From positions 1 through 64,000 of the forward strand of contig NZ_NSEA01000014.1 of NCBI RefSeq assembly GCF_002734285.1: 64,000 bases of DNA, given 5' to 3'. Below the pieces are notes generated by a model that was given only the letters and a program-made list of their open reading frames with translations, made no database searches and was not told the DNA's origin. The translations under genes were made by a program, and so were the position numbers. The first letter of the stretch is position 1, and the number at the start of each line of letters is the position of its first letter. Of this stretch, positions 1 to 7,685 are shown piece by piece. The DNA is from Fredinandcohnia onubensis (lineage in GTDB: Bacteria; Bacillota; Bacilli; Bacillales; Bacillaceae_L).

Positions 1-54
1 TCTATCCCTAATTATAGTTGTGTTTTCAAAACAGAGTGTGTGCGCCGCATTTAC

Positions 55-180
55 CTATTCTTTTGTATCCTTGCCAGCTTCTTCAGCCAGCTGTTCAAAG
101 GATTTGACTTTTCCATGTGGGTTTTGTGATTGTTTTCTAACTGTCCACTGGCGTTCTTGTTGACGTTTTGATTGTGTCAT
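55..180 (-). CDS. Small DUF6254-type protein (41 aa)
   Basis: A short reading frame on the minus strand starts with ATG at 180 behind a good ribosome site (AAGGAGAG) and ends with TAG at 55-57. The product is hydrophilic and basic, beginning MTQSKRQQERQW and carrying the segment QNPHGKVKSF. From memory this matches the tiny Bacillaceae proteins grouped as DUF6254, whose function is unknown. There is no signal peptide or membrane segment. The frame is too short for ordinary ORF cut-offs, so the call rests on the ribosome site and family resemblance. Confidence 0.65.
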   Translation of the reverse strand: MTQSKRQQERQWTVRKQSQNPHGKVKSFEQLAEEAGKDTKE

Positions 181-304
181 GTAGAATCTCTCCTTCTTTC
201 AGATCATCACCATTAGGATGAGTCACCGTCGGTTATTTATTCTAAAAAAATGTCGTTCATGTTAAAATGACTACGACATAATCTAAGTAAAGAGGAACGA
301 CAAT

Positions 305-919
305 ATGCATAGAAACTTTTATCTACTATTACTATTGGTACATATTTTATTGGCGACGAGTTTCCTGTCCACCATCCCTTTTTGGGTCATATTCACCATA
401 TCCTTTTTCCTTTTAACAGCAGCAGCAATCCGTTTCGCCAATTTTGATAAGAAATCTATATCAGCATCCAACCTAGCTATCGCTATCTTCTCTGGCATTA
501 TGATGTATGGCCTTTTCTCGATTGGAAAAATGGGTTCCGCTTTCCTCTTTCCGAACATGCTAGATGAAGTGGCGGATTTATATATGAAGATTCAGCCACA
601 GCTTTCCTGGCATTTTGTAGTACTCTTTCTCATCATCATTCCGGGTGAAGAGCTCTTTTGGAGAGGCTATATACAGAAGAATATCGAGGCAAAATTCGAC
701 AACAAGCTAGTCGCAATCGTCATATCCTCTCTTCTTTATACGTCTGCCAATCTTTATACGTTTAATCCACTTTTTTTGCTTGCGACATTTGCAGGTGGGG
801 TTGTTTGGGGAACATTATATATGTGGAAACGAAATATTTTTCTAACAATCCTTTCCCATCTTGTCTTCAATTTATTTTTGCTAGTACTTTTCCCACTATT
901 TTTAAATAAGGGGGCATGA
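305..919 (+). CDS. CPBP-family intramembrane metalloprotease homologue, motif 2 altered
   Basis: A 204-aa polytopic membrane protein with about six hydrophobic segments. CPBP (Abi/Rce1-like) glutamic-type proteases have three motifs: EExxxR, FxxxH and HxxxN. Motif 1 is present as EELFWR at residues 115-120 and motif 3 as HLVFN at 185-189. Motif 2 reads YTSAN at 145-149, so the usual histidine is asparagine (codon AAT). Family members process prenylated proteins or act in bacteriocin immunity and membrane proteolysis; the substrate here is unknown. The ribosome site AAAGAGGAACG precedes the ATG. The gene runs straight into a small gene four bases downstream, probably one transcript. Loss of the motif 2 histidine may mean reduced or altered activity. 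Confidence 0.8.
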   Translation: MHRNFYLLLLLVHILLATSFLSTIPFWVIFTISFFLLTAAAIRFANFDKKSISASNLAIAIFSGIMMYGLFSIGKMGSAFLFPNMLDEVADLYMKIQPQLSWHFVVLFLIIIPGEELFWRGYIQKNIEAKFDNKLVAIVISSLLYTSANLYTFNPLFLLATFAGGVVWGTLYMWKRNIFLTILSHLVFNLFLLVLFPLFLNKGA

Positions 920-923
920 CTAC

Positions 924-1088
924 ATGAAGAAACGCAGAAAAAGGAGAGCGAAGGATGGTAAGTATACCTTCTCCGATCTCCTAGGTGATATTTTATTTGC
1001 TTTGCCTGAGATTATTATTTTCCCATTTCGTATCATTTTTTACCTAATTAGAGGTCTCTTTAGGAATATATTTGATTTCTTTAATTAA
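924..1088 (+). CDS. Small basic/hydrophobic membrane-associated protein (54 aa)
   Basis: ATG at 924 lies four bases after the stop of the CPBP gene; the frame ends with TAA at 1086-1088. The first dozen residues are almost all Lys/Arg (MKKRRKRRAKDGK). The rest is hydrophobic and aromatic (residues 19-53, rich in Ile, Leu and Phe), suggesting one membrane-inserted or amphipathic helix with a cytoplasmic basic end. It overlaps the end of the convergent amidohydrolase gene by four bases. I do not recognise a family. The positioning suggests translational coupling to the protease homologue, though a separate ribosome site is weak. Confidence 0.5.
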   Translation: MKKRRKRRAKDGKYTFSDLLGDILFALPEIIIFPFRIIFYLIRGLFRNIFDFFN

Positions 1089-2482
1089 GCTAAATTTGTC
1101 GTTTTCGGTTTAACATTTTCAGGAATACCTGCAACATATGACTTATCTTTTGTGCTTAGATTAAACTCCTCTTTTGCTCTTTCAAGTATATGATTATTAT
1201 TTAGTAACAAATCATATGCTGATAATGCCATTGTTTGCGCGGCAAAGTGCATTCCCTTGATACCAATGGATGAACCAAATGAGGCTGTGGCCTGCCAGGT
1301 ATGTAACTGTATACCGATAGGAGCACAAGTTGCCATTATTGAACCTACAGGTGTAATCCAACTAACATCACCAACATCTGTTGAACCAGTTAAAACTTTG
1401 CCCTTTGTCAATTTATCATTTTGTAAGTCTGACGCCAGGTTTTCATTTGTAGCATTATGGGTCATTTTTACGATGTTAGAATCTACTGTCTTAAGTAATT
1501 CCTGAGCAAATTTCGCTTCTTCAACAGTATATGCTAATGGTTCTGCTAGTTTCATATTTTCAAACATGAGGTCATTTAAGGCTTCATTTGGAAGTGTGTC
1601 ATAAGCAAAAGCATCAATTTCTGAATAGACCTCAGTTTCTGTCATAAGTGCTGCTCCTTGAGCAATTTTCTCTACCCTTCTAAGGATATCTTCAACTTGT
1701 TCTTTTGTAGATGCCCGTAAATAATACCAAACACTAGCATGTTCAGGAACAATATTAGGAGCAAGTCCCCCATTTGTAATGACATAATGTATTCGCGAAC
1801 CGTCCACCACGTGCTCTCTTAAAAAGTTTGTACCGACATTCATCAATTCAACTGCATCTAGTGCACTTCTTCCAGCATGTGGTGAGGCGGCCGCATGGGC
1901 TGGGATGCCTTTAAAGTGAAACCTAATGGATACAATTGCTTGCATGCTCATATTTAATGTCATGGTAGTTGTCCATGGATGCCAAGTTAACGCACAATCT
2001 AAATCGTCAAAGACGCCTTCTCTCGCCATGAACGTTTTTCCAGACAATACTTCTTCAGCTGGACAGCCATAATAACGAATAGTCCCATTGATATCACACT
2101 CATCCATTACTTCTTTTAATGCGATTACTGCTTCAACCCCTGCTGTTCCGAGTAAATTGTGACCGCAGCCGTGACCTGGGCCATCTAATTCAACTGGTTC
2201 CTGAACTGTATTAACCGTTTGAGAAAGGCCAGGCAAAGCGTCGTATTCCCCTAATATCCCTATTATTGGTTTACCTGAGCCATATTCAGCAACAAACGCA
2301 GTAGAAATTCCTCCTATCGGGGAATGAATTCGAAATCCTTCTTCTTTTAATTTAGACGCTTGTAGATCACTTGCATAGTTTTCCTCATATGCAATTTGCG
2401 GATGTTCCCATATTTTTTTTGCCATTTCAGTAAAATCTGATTGGTTGTTTTTAATCCACTGTAAAATATTCTGTTTACTCAT
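1085..2482 (-). CDS. M20D-family amidohydrolase (AbgB-like)
   Basis: A 465-aa cytoplasmic metallopeptidase-fold amidohydrolase. It shows the M20D metal-site pattern: GHGCGHN at residues 103-109, PAEE at 141-144 and WHPW at 167-170. A C-terminal GSTDVGD segment and a late histidine (IQLHTW) follow. Length and motifs resemble AbgB (p-aminobenzoyl-glutamate hydrolase subunit B), but related enzymes cleave other N-acyl or N-aminoacyl amides, so the substrate is open. It is the last gene of a minus-strand cluster with two membrane proteins, divergent from a GAF/PucR-type regulator. This suggests uptake and hydrolysis of an amide compound. A small inverted repeat (2488-2494 with 2502-2508) sits just upstream of the ATG and could mask the weak ribosome site. 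Confidence 0.85.
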   Translation of the reverse strand: MSKQNILQWIKNNQSDFTEMAKKIWEHPQIAYEENYASDLQASKLKEEGFRIHSPIGGISTAFVAEYGSGKPIIGILGEYDALPGLSQTVNTVQEPVELDGPGHGCGHNLLGTAGVEAVIALKEVMDECDINGTIRYYGCPAEEVLSGKTFMAREGVFDDLDCALTWHPWTTTMTLNMSMQAIVSIRFHFKGIPAHAAASPHAGRSALDAVELMNVGTNFLREHVVDGSRIHYVITNGGLAPNIVPEHASVWYYLRASTKEQVEDILRRVEKIAQGAALMTETEVYSEIDAFAYDTLPNEALNDLMFENMKLAEPLAYTVEEAKFAQELLKTVDSNIVKMTHNATNENLASDLQNDKLTKGKVLTGSTDVGDVSWITPVGSIMATCAPIGIQLHTWQATASFGSSIGIKGMHFAAQTMALSAYDLLLNNNHILERAKEEFNLSTKDKSYVAGIPENVKPKTTNLA

Positions 2483-2555
2483 CTTTTAATCCATCTACTT
2501 AATGGATTTTCACCCCTTCCAAAAATTCATTACATACAAGGTCGACACCAAGAAT

Positions 2556-3278
2556 TTATTTATTTTTCTCTTGTTTTTTGATTTTCTCTAAAAGTAAACA
2601 AACTACAACTGTTCCGAGTATGCAGACAAATGTTTGGAATGCACGGGGAACAGGATCTAAATTAACAAATAAACCAAAAGCTATCCCAACTACACCAAAT
2701 AATGGTTTTTTTATAGCAAACTGAGCAATGACTCCTCCAAAAATAGCCGGAAGGACAAAGTTTAGGCTATTTAAGACTGATTCAGGCAAGATTGTTAAAA
2801 TGTATGAACCACTTAGTATTGCTAAAATAAGAATGATAGCATTCACGATCGAAGCAGTCGCAATTGCCAATGAGGCAGTGATTTCTCCCTTTTTAGTTCC
2901 TGGTTCTGCATCAACAACACGTTGAGCAACCGAAGCACATGGAAGACACATGTTTCCGATATTACCTGTAAGAAATGCAAGATATGTACCAGAAACCCCC
3001 AAAACAGGATAATAGCTAATCGGCTCCAGCACCCAAACAAACATGATAATAGCTGCATAAGCAGTAAAACCTGAAATTATAGTTGACCAGCCTGGATGGT
3101 AACCAAGAACATATGATAGATATAGAGGCACAATTAATGTTAATGCAATGATTCCCCAAATTGTTAAGCGTCCCCAAAAATGAGACTTTAATTGAAAGGT
3201 TTCAAAGTCCATTGATGATGCAGACACTGGCACTGATTCGTTTATAGATAGATTATTTTCCTCTCTAGTAACTGGCAT
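2556..3278 (-). CDS. Integral membrane protein, putative transporter partner of the DUF5058 protein
   Basis: A 240-aa protein with a hydrophilic N-terminus (about 35 residues) and six to seven hydrophobic segments, including a Gly/Pro/Cys-rich stretch GNIGNMCLPCAS in the middle. Homologues are sometimes labelled small-conductance mechanosensitive channel, but I see no MscS beta-domain, so I do not adopt that name. It lies 21 bases after the DUF5058 gene, with its own AGGAG ribosome site, and before the M20 amidohydrolase. The three are therefore probably one operon. The arrangement suggests that the two membrane proteins form one transporter for the amidohydrolase substrate or product; this is inference. 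Confidence 0.7.
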   Translation of the reverse strand: MPVTREENNLSINESVPVSASSMDFETFQLKSHFWGRLTIWGIIALTLIVPLYLSYVLGYHPGWSTIISGFTAYAAIIMFVWVLEPISYYPVLGVSGTYLAFLTGNIGNMCLPCASVAQRVVDAEPGTKKGEITASLAIATASIVNAIILILAILSGSYILTILPESVLNSLNFVLPAIFGGVIAQFAIKKPLFGVVGIAFGLFVNLDPVPRAFQTFVCILGTVVVCLLLEKIKKQEKNK

Positions 3279-3299
3279 ATAGCTCTCCTACTTTCTTTT

Positions 3300-4007
3300 T
3301 TAAGATATCAAGTAACCAGCAAACATACCCACAATAATAACCAGACCTAATGACCATTCTTTTATCCACCTCAACTGGGTTTTATCTCCGATCCATATAA
3401 TGATGGGCATAACAATAAAGGCAACAATAAATACGACGAATTCACTAATACCTTTTACCATTTCTCCCCCACCAAGGTAGCTAAAAGCCCCAATCATTGC
3501 AGCAACTGATACTGTACTTAACATCGTTACATTTTTGGGATTAGCTTCTGCTTTTTTCTGTATTTTCCCTAGAGATTTAGTAAATAGAGCAACGAATAAT
3601 AACCAGCCCATTCCACCAAGACACATCACCCATACTGCATTTGTAAAGGCTTGTAACGTATAACCTTGAGAACCTAAATCTACCCCAGCTGCTTTAGACC
3701 CTATACTTGCACCAACTGTTTCTATTGCTGCTGATCCAATAATAGAGATTCGCATTAATGTAACTGGGCTTCCAATTAAAGAAATCATTGAAATAGCGAC
3801 AACGATGATTGCTAAAGATGGTCCAAGCGAACTAATCGCACCCGCCCTTATCGCAGACTTTACATCTGTGGAAGTCATACCGACGGATTGGCTTGTTTTT
3901 GATGCAAGCCGAATAAAGACGATAGCTTGAAAGATTACGATACCTACTACCAGTGAGGCCAAAATCCAGAGTGGTAAGCTATTTGCCGTTTGTAATACTT
4001 TTTCCAA
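3300..4007 (-). CDS. DUF5058 family membrane protein, putative transporter subunit
   Basis: A 235-aa integral membrane protein with about six hydrophobic segments. Its N-terminal region (one membrane helix, then KTSQSVGMTSTDVKSAIRAG) resembles DUF5058 proteins as I remember them. The start is TTG at 4007, chosen because AGGAGG lies eight bases upstream and no ATG is near. It is first in a three-gene minus-strand cluster (this gene, a second membrane protein, an M20 amidohydrolase). The substrate is unknown. The divergent GAF/PucR-type regulator suggests induction by a small molecule. Confidence 0.7.
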   Translation of the reverse strand: MEKVLQTANSLPLWILASLVVGIVIFQAIVFIRLASKTSQSVGMTSTDVKSAIRAGAISSLGPSLAIIVVAISMISLIGSPVTLMRISIIGSAAIETVGASIGSKAAGVDLGSQGYTLQAFTNAVWVMCLGGMGWLLFVALFTKSLGKIQKKAEANPKNVTMLSTVSVAAMIGAFSYLGGGEMVKGISEFVVFIVAFIVMPIIIWIGDKTQLRWIKEWSLGLVIIVGMFAGYLIS

Positions 4008-4134
4008 AATAATCTTCCTCCTTTTTTTAATTACTTTTAATTACAACCTCTAACTCCTAAAGAAAGTGCATTCAAAACTTAATGGTTGAAAATTCTATAT
4101 TTTCTAATTCTTATAGTAATTTATTGAATTACCG

Positions 4135-4156
4135 ATTACAATGTAATAAATTACAT
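4135..4156. promoter_or_regulatory. Nested palindrome, candidate operator of the amidohydrolase/DUF5058 locus
   Basis: Three alternating arms, ATTACA (4135-4140), TGTAAT (4142-4147) and ATTACA (4150-4155), form two overlapping palindromes. One is 13 bp with a one-base centre; the other is ATGTAAT-AA-ATTACAT at 4141-4156. They lie in the 203-bp divergent region between the transporter operon and the regulator gene. This is where a regulator acting on both would bind. Binding is inferred. Confidence 0.45.
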
Positions 4157-4210
4157 AAATGATACGGATGAGATAGAACTTTCTACATTTTCTAGTCTTG
4201 GAGGTTAGTA

Positions 4211-6292
4211 ATGAAAATAAATCAGCAAATTTTATCTTTTCTAGATAAGATGTTTAAAGGCGCTTCCTATGAAATCTTGGTACAAAAAGCACATGATACT
4301 TCGTTCAACCTTATGTATAAAAAAGGAACTCTAAGAAAAGAGAATATTAGTTTACTAACATGTAATGGAGAGAGCAAATACAAAATCATGACAAAAAAGG
4401 GGTACTTATATATTTCATTTTCTTACGTAAACGAGCATTTAGTGCTTCTTCGCTCTAACTGTGAATCTTGTCCTTTTGATGAAAGAGATTTGGATTATTT
4501 ATATGTGTGCTTCGAACTTTTAGATGCTAAAAGTCAAATCGAGGCTAAAGGTGCAGAATTAGAGATGCTAATCGAGGGGATACGTTCTGTTTCTTCCTCT
4601 CTTGTCCTTGATGATCTATTAGAGAAGATTACAAAAAATGCATTATCAGTAATACCAGTTGCAAATGCAGGTTATCTACAACTCTATGACTATGATCAAG
4701 AAAAAATCATTACAAAAACAAGTGTAGGATTTGAACCGAACATCAGAAAGCTTAAAATGAAGGTCGGAGAATCGATTACGGGTATGGTTTTTAAGGAAGG
4801 AAAACCGTTGATTTATCATTCTAAAGAACAGATTTATAAAGTAATGAGTGAGAATTCTATTTCCGAGAGAAATCTAAATATTATCAAGTCTTCGTACAAA
4901 GGAAAAGAAATTCAAGCAATTGTTAGTGTACCTATATCTATTGGGGAGAAGCGTATTGGAGTCATGACGATTCACCAATTTAATAAAGTAGGGAAATTTA
5001 CGGATGATGACGTGCGACTTTTACAAGGATTTGCATCCCAGGCTGCAATTGCGATTCAAAATGCACGTCTTTATACAGAGGTAAAGCAACAATTAAATGA
5101 GCTCGCAAAAAGAAACGAAGTCCACGACAGACTTATTAAGATTTCTATACAAAACAAAGGTTTAAAGTCAATTATCAGAGAAATAGGTAAAATGATAAAT
5201 GATCCGTTTTCCTTCTACGACTATTTAGAAAACGATTGGTACCATAATCAAGAGAAAGAAAAAATTTATTTTAGCGTGGATGAAATTACTACTATTTTTA
5301 AACATAGAAGAAATGCTGTTTTCGTGGAATTGCGTAAGCCTGATGAGGGAAAATTTTATCTTTACCCAATACTCAATGGTACTATTTTTCTTGGATGTTT
5401 TATTTACCCCTACTCTAATACATTATCAATCATTGATCGAATAATTATCGAACAAGGTGGCTCCCTACTCGCACTTGAACTTGTAAAGAAACACACACTA
5501 GAGGAAATCTATTATAAGAAATCTCATGAATTTTTTAATGAATTGATTCAAAGCAAAGAGCCAGAAGTCTTACTTGAGAAAAGAAAAGAGTTTAACTTAA
5601 ATCCTTCTCATGTGTTTTATGTGGTCTTAATTGAACTTGTTAATTATAAAGATTTATATAAGCTTGGTGCTGATATTCATAGTATTATCTCATTGATAAA
5701 AAAAAACATCCAAGTCGTGCAACTCATCTACGGATTTCATAATAAAATCATATTACTTGTTTCATTTGCACACAATTCAGTATCTGACAACACGATAAGG
5801 GGATTAAAAACAATTATTACTAACTGGAAAACTAATAATGATTCGTTTGTGTGTGTGGGTATTGGTTCTGAAAAACAGGGAGTATATCACATAGGAAAGA
5901 GTTATGAGGAAGCAAAGAAGGCAGTTGCCTATCTAGTTAATAAAAAAGAATCTGGTATGATTGCATATGAAAGCATTGGGGTTAATCGCTTGTTTATTAA
6001 TCAGGATACAAATGAGATTCAGGAATTCATAAATAACTTTTTCCAGCCTTTAAGTACAGCAAAATCAAAGAAAAATGATTTAGAACAAACATTGCTAACA
6101 TATGTAAAGTTAAATAAGTCTATTAGTGAAACTGCGAAAAAACTTCACGTTCATATTAATACACTATATCAGCGTCTTAAAAAAATTGAGGACATGCTAA
6201 ATTTGAGTTTTAATGACCCTAAAGACTTTCTTGAAATACAACTTGCCTGTCATCTTAAAGAAACATTCGCTTATTCTAAGGATGTACATTAG
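4211..6292 (+). CDS. GAF-domain, PucR/CdaR-type transcriptional regulator
   Basis: A 693-aa cytoplasmic regulator. Residues of about 115-290 form a GAF-like sensor (VSVPISIGEKRIGVMTIHQF, then FASQAAIAIQNARLY). The middle resembles the PucR/CdaR GGDEF-like region. The last 70 residues hold a Fis-like helix-turn-helix typical of PucR (LLTYVKLNKSISETAKKLHVH, then NTLYQRLKKIE). Family members activate catabolic operons in response to a ligand. It is transcribed divergently from the DUF5058/membrane protein/amidohydrolase cluster, so it is probably that cluster's activator. The ribosome site TTGGAGG precedes the ATG. A terminator follows at 6328. Confidence 0.85.
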   Translation: MKINQQILSFLDKMFKGASYEILVQKAHDTSFNLMYKKGTLRKENISLLTCNGESKYKIMTKKGYLYISFSYVNEHLVLLRSNCESCPFDERDLDYLYVCFELLDAKSQIEAKGAELEMLIEGIRSVSSSLVLDDLLEKITKNALSVIPVANAGYLQLYDYDQEKIITKTSVGFEPNIRKLKMKVGESITGMVFKEGKPLIYHSKEQIYKVMSENSISERNLNIIKSSYKGKEIQAIVSVPISIGEKRIGVMTIHQFNKVGKFTDDDVRLLQGFASQAAIAIQNARLYTEVKQQLNELAKRNEVHDRLIKISIQNKGLKSIIREIGKMINDPFSFYDYLENDWYHNQEKEKIYFSVDEITTIFKHRRNAVFVELRKPDEGKFYLYPILNGTIFLGCFIYPYSNTLSIIDRIIIEQGGSLLALELVKKHTLEEIYYKKSHEFFNELIQSKEPEVLLEKRKEFNLNPSHVFYVVLIELVNYKDLYKLGADIHSIISLIKKNIQVVQLIYGFHNKIILLVSFAHNSVSDNTIRGLKTIITNWKTNNDSFVCVGIGSEKQGVYHIGKSYEEAKKAVAYLVNKKESGMIAYESIGVNRLFINQDTNEIQEFINNFFQPLSTAKSKKNDLEQTLLTYVKLNKSISETAKKLHVHINTLYQRLKKIEDMLNLSFNDPKDFLEIQLACHLKETFAYSKDVH

Positions 6293-6327
6293 TTATTTAA
6301 GTAGTTACGTTAATCACCATAAAAAGT

Positions 6328-6362
6328 AAATAAAGAGGTTGAAAATACCTCTTTATTTTTCC
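6328..6362 (+). terminator. Intrinsic terminator, bidirectional
   Basis: A 12-bp perfect stem (AAATAAAGAGGT with ACCTCTTTATTT) with a seven-base loop and a following T run sits between the convergent regulator gene and ykvI homologue. Confidence 0.85.
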
Positions 6363-6405
6363 TCTTGTATAGTTTTATTTATCCAGGTTTTGATTATTCC
6401 CTCGG

Positions 6406-7437
6406 TTAGCGTTTCATCGGTCTTGCCAACAGGACTAATAAAATCAAACTCATATACCCAAACAACGGATATAAGAATGAGATCAATGAGCCATAACCTA
6501 ATTGACTTATCACATACGCAATCGATAGTATACCAAACACAATTAAAATGGATGGTAGTTTGAGGACATTTTTCAGTTGGCGCTCAAGGCCAAATAGGTT
6601 TCCGATTACAGACGTAAAGATTTCCCCATAAATCACAAGGATGTACAACCAGTAAAACGCAGCCATGAAGTTTTTCATCACTTCAGCCATCGGGATTTCA
6701 AAACCTTCTACATTTGGTAGTGCGGATAATGATATATGGCTCGTAAATAAAATGAGACATAACGCGCCACCACCGATAAAACCGCCCCATCTTAATGTTT
6801 TTTCATGGTCAATTTCCTTTGCAAGCGGAACTAATACGGGCATCGCCATTGTCAAATTAAAAGCCGAATATAAAAACGGTGAAATCAACCATTTAGCGCT
6901 TTGCGACTCAATTTCTGGCCGACTCAAAAGACCCGTTGCATCCGTTGCTATTACCTCTATTGCTAAAACAACACTAAAGAATATCATAATTGGAACAACA
7001 AACATATTTACACCAAATAAACCCTTAACTCCATATGTTAAAACAAAAACGGAAAGCCCACCCGTTAATAAGATTCCGAGCTGATAGGATATCCCCAATT
7101 GTTCATGAAAAACTGCACCTGCACCAGAAAGCATTACGGAAGTTACTCCTATTAGTACAAGGAGCATAAGTGCATTCACAACAAACCCTATTTTCTTTCC
7201 GAATAAATATTCATTAAATTCTTTATATGAATCTGCTTGAATTCGGTTTGCAATAATCATAATTCTTGTTCCTAACCATATAAATAGGAAACCGCTGATG
7301 CAGATTCCAATCATGCCATATACACCGTGCTGGGTAAAAAATTCAACAATTTCTCTACCTGTTGCAAAGCCTGCTCCTACGATTGTTCCTACATATACAG
7401 CACCAATCTGGAATGCTGCTCCCCAATTCCCTCGCAC
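6406..7437 (-). CDS. ykvI: YkvI-like polytopic membrane protein
   Basis: About 343 aa with ten or so membrane helices. The N-terminus contains AVYVGTIVGAGFATGREIVEFF, the glycine-rich first helix typical of YkvI and distantly of amino-acid transporters of the APC type. I chose GTG at 7437 because GAGGTGG lies six bases upstream; an ATG at 7452 would have no ribosome site. In B. subtilis ykvI also neighbours clpE, and here the two genes are divergent with 248 bp between. The function is not established. The transporter-like fold suggests solute movement, but no substrate can be named. Confidence 0.75.
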   Translation of the reverse strand: MRGNWGAAFQIGAVYVGTIVGAGFATGREIVEFFTQHGVYGMIGICISGFLFIWLGTRIMIIANRIQADSYKEFNEYLFGKKIGFVVNALMLLVLIGVTSVMLSGAGAVFHEQLGISYQLGILLTGGLSVFVLTYGVKGLFGVNMFVVPIMIFFSVVLAIEVIATDATGLLSRPEIESQSAKWLISPFLYSAFNLTMAMPVLVPLAKEIDHEKTLRWGGFIGGGALCLILFTSHISLSALPNVEGFEIPMAEVMKNFMAAFYWLYILVIYGEIFTSVIGNLFGLERQLKNVLKLPSILIVFGILSIAYVISQLGYGSLISFLYPLFGYMSLILLVLLARPMKR

Positions 7438-7549
7438 AAATAGCCACCTCATTGTTTAACTGTATTACTTGATATATATGTACAAGTTCTATAAATAAGA
7501 CGAGCTATTATTTCGGAAACATGCGGAAAAAATTGCTAGGACTTTTCAC

Positions 7550-7578
7550 TTGAAAGTCAAAATTGGTCAAAGTATAAT
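7550..7578 (+). promoter_or_regulatory. Sigma-A promoter of clpE
   Basis: TTGAAA at 7550-7555 and a perfect TATAAT at 7573-7578, separated by exactly 17 bp. It lies about 110 bp upstream of clpE and is overlapped by a CtsR box, which fits repression in the absence of stress. Confidence 0.8.
7554..7571 (+). promoter_or_regulatory. CtsR box 1
   Basis: The tandem heptads AAGTCAAA and TGGTCAAA, ten bases apart, match the known CtsR operator pattern (GGTCAAA-NNN-GTCAAA). It lies inside the promoter spacer and -35 of clpE, so binding would block RNA polymerase. Confidence 0.8.
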
Positions 7579-7587
7579 GTAGTCATA

Positions 7588-7605
7588 AGGTCAAAGATGG
7601 TCAAA
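7588..7605 (+). promoter_or_regulatory. CtsR box 2
   Basis: AGGTCAAAGATGGTCAAA is a near-perfect CtsR operator just downstream of the -10 box, over the expected start of transcription. Confidence 0.9.
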
Positions 7606-7646
7606 CGCTATGTATCATCATAAATGACCTATTTCATTTATCTTAT

Positions 7647-7664
7647 TGGTCAAAGATAGTCAAA
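7647..7664 (+). promoter_or_regulatory. CtsR box 3
   Basis: TGGTCAAAGATAGTCAAA is a third heptad pair, in the transcribed leader a few bases before the clpE ribosome site. Three boxes suggest tight, cooperative repression; B. subtilis clpE also has several CtsR sites. Confidence 0.88.
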
Positions 7665-7685
7665 AATTCAAGGAGGTATTTGTTT

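Noticed and set aside
2556-3278. Small-conductance mechanosensitive channel label for the DUF5058 partner
   Set aside because: I see only transmembrane helices and no MscS-type pore helix or beta-domain.
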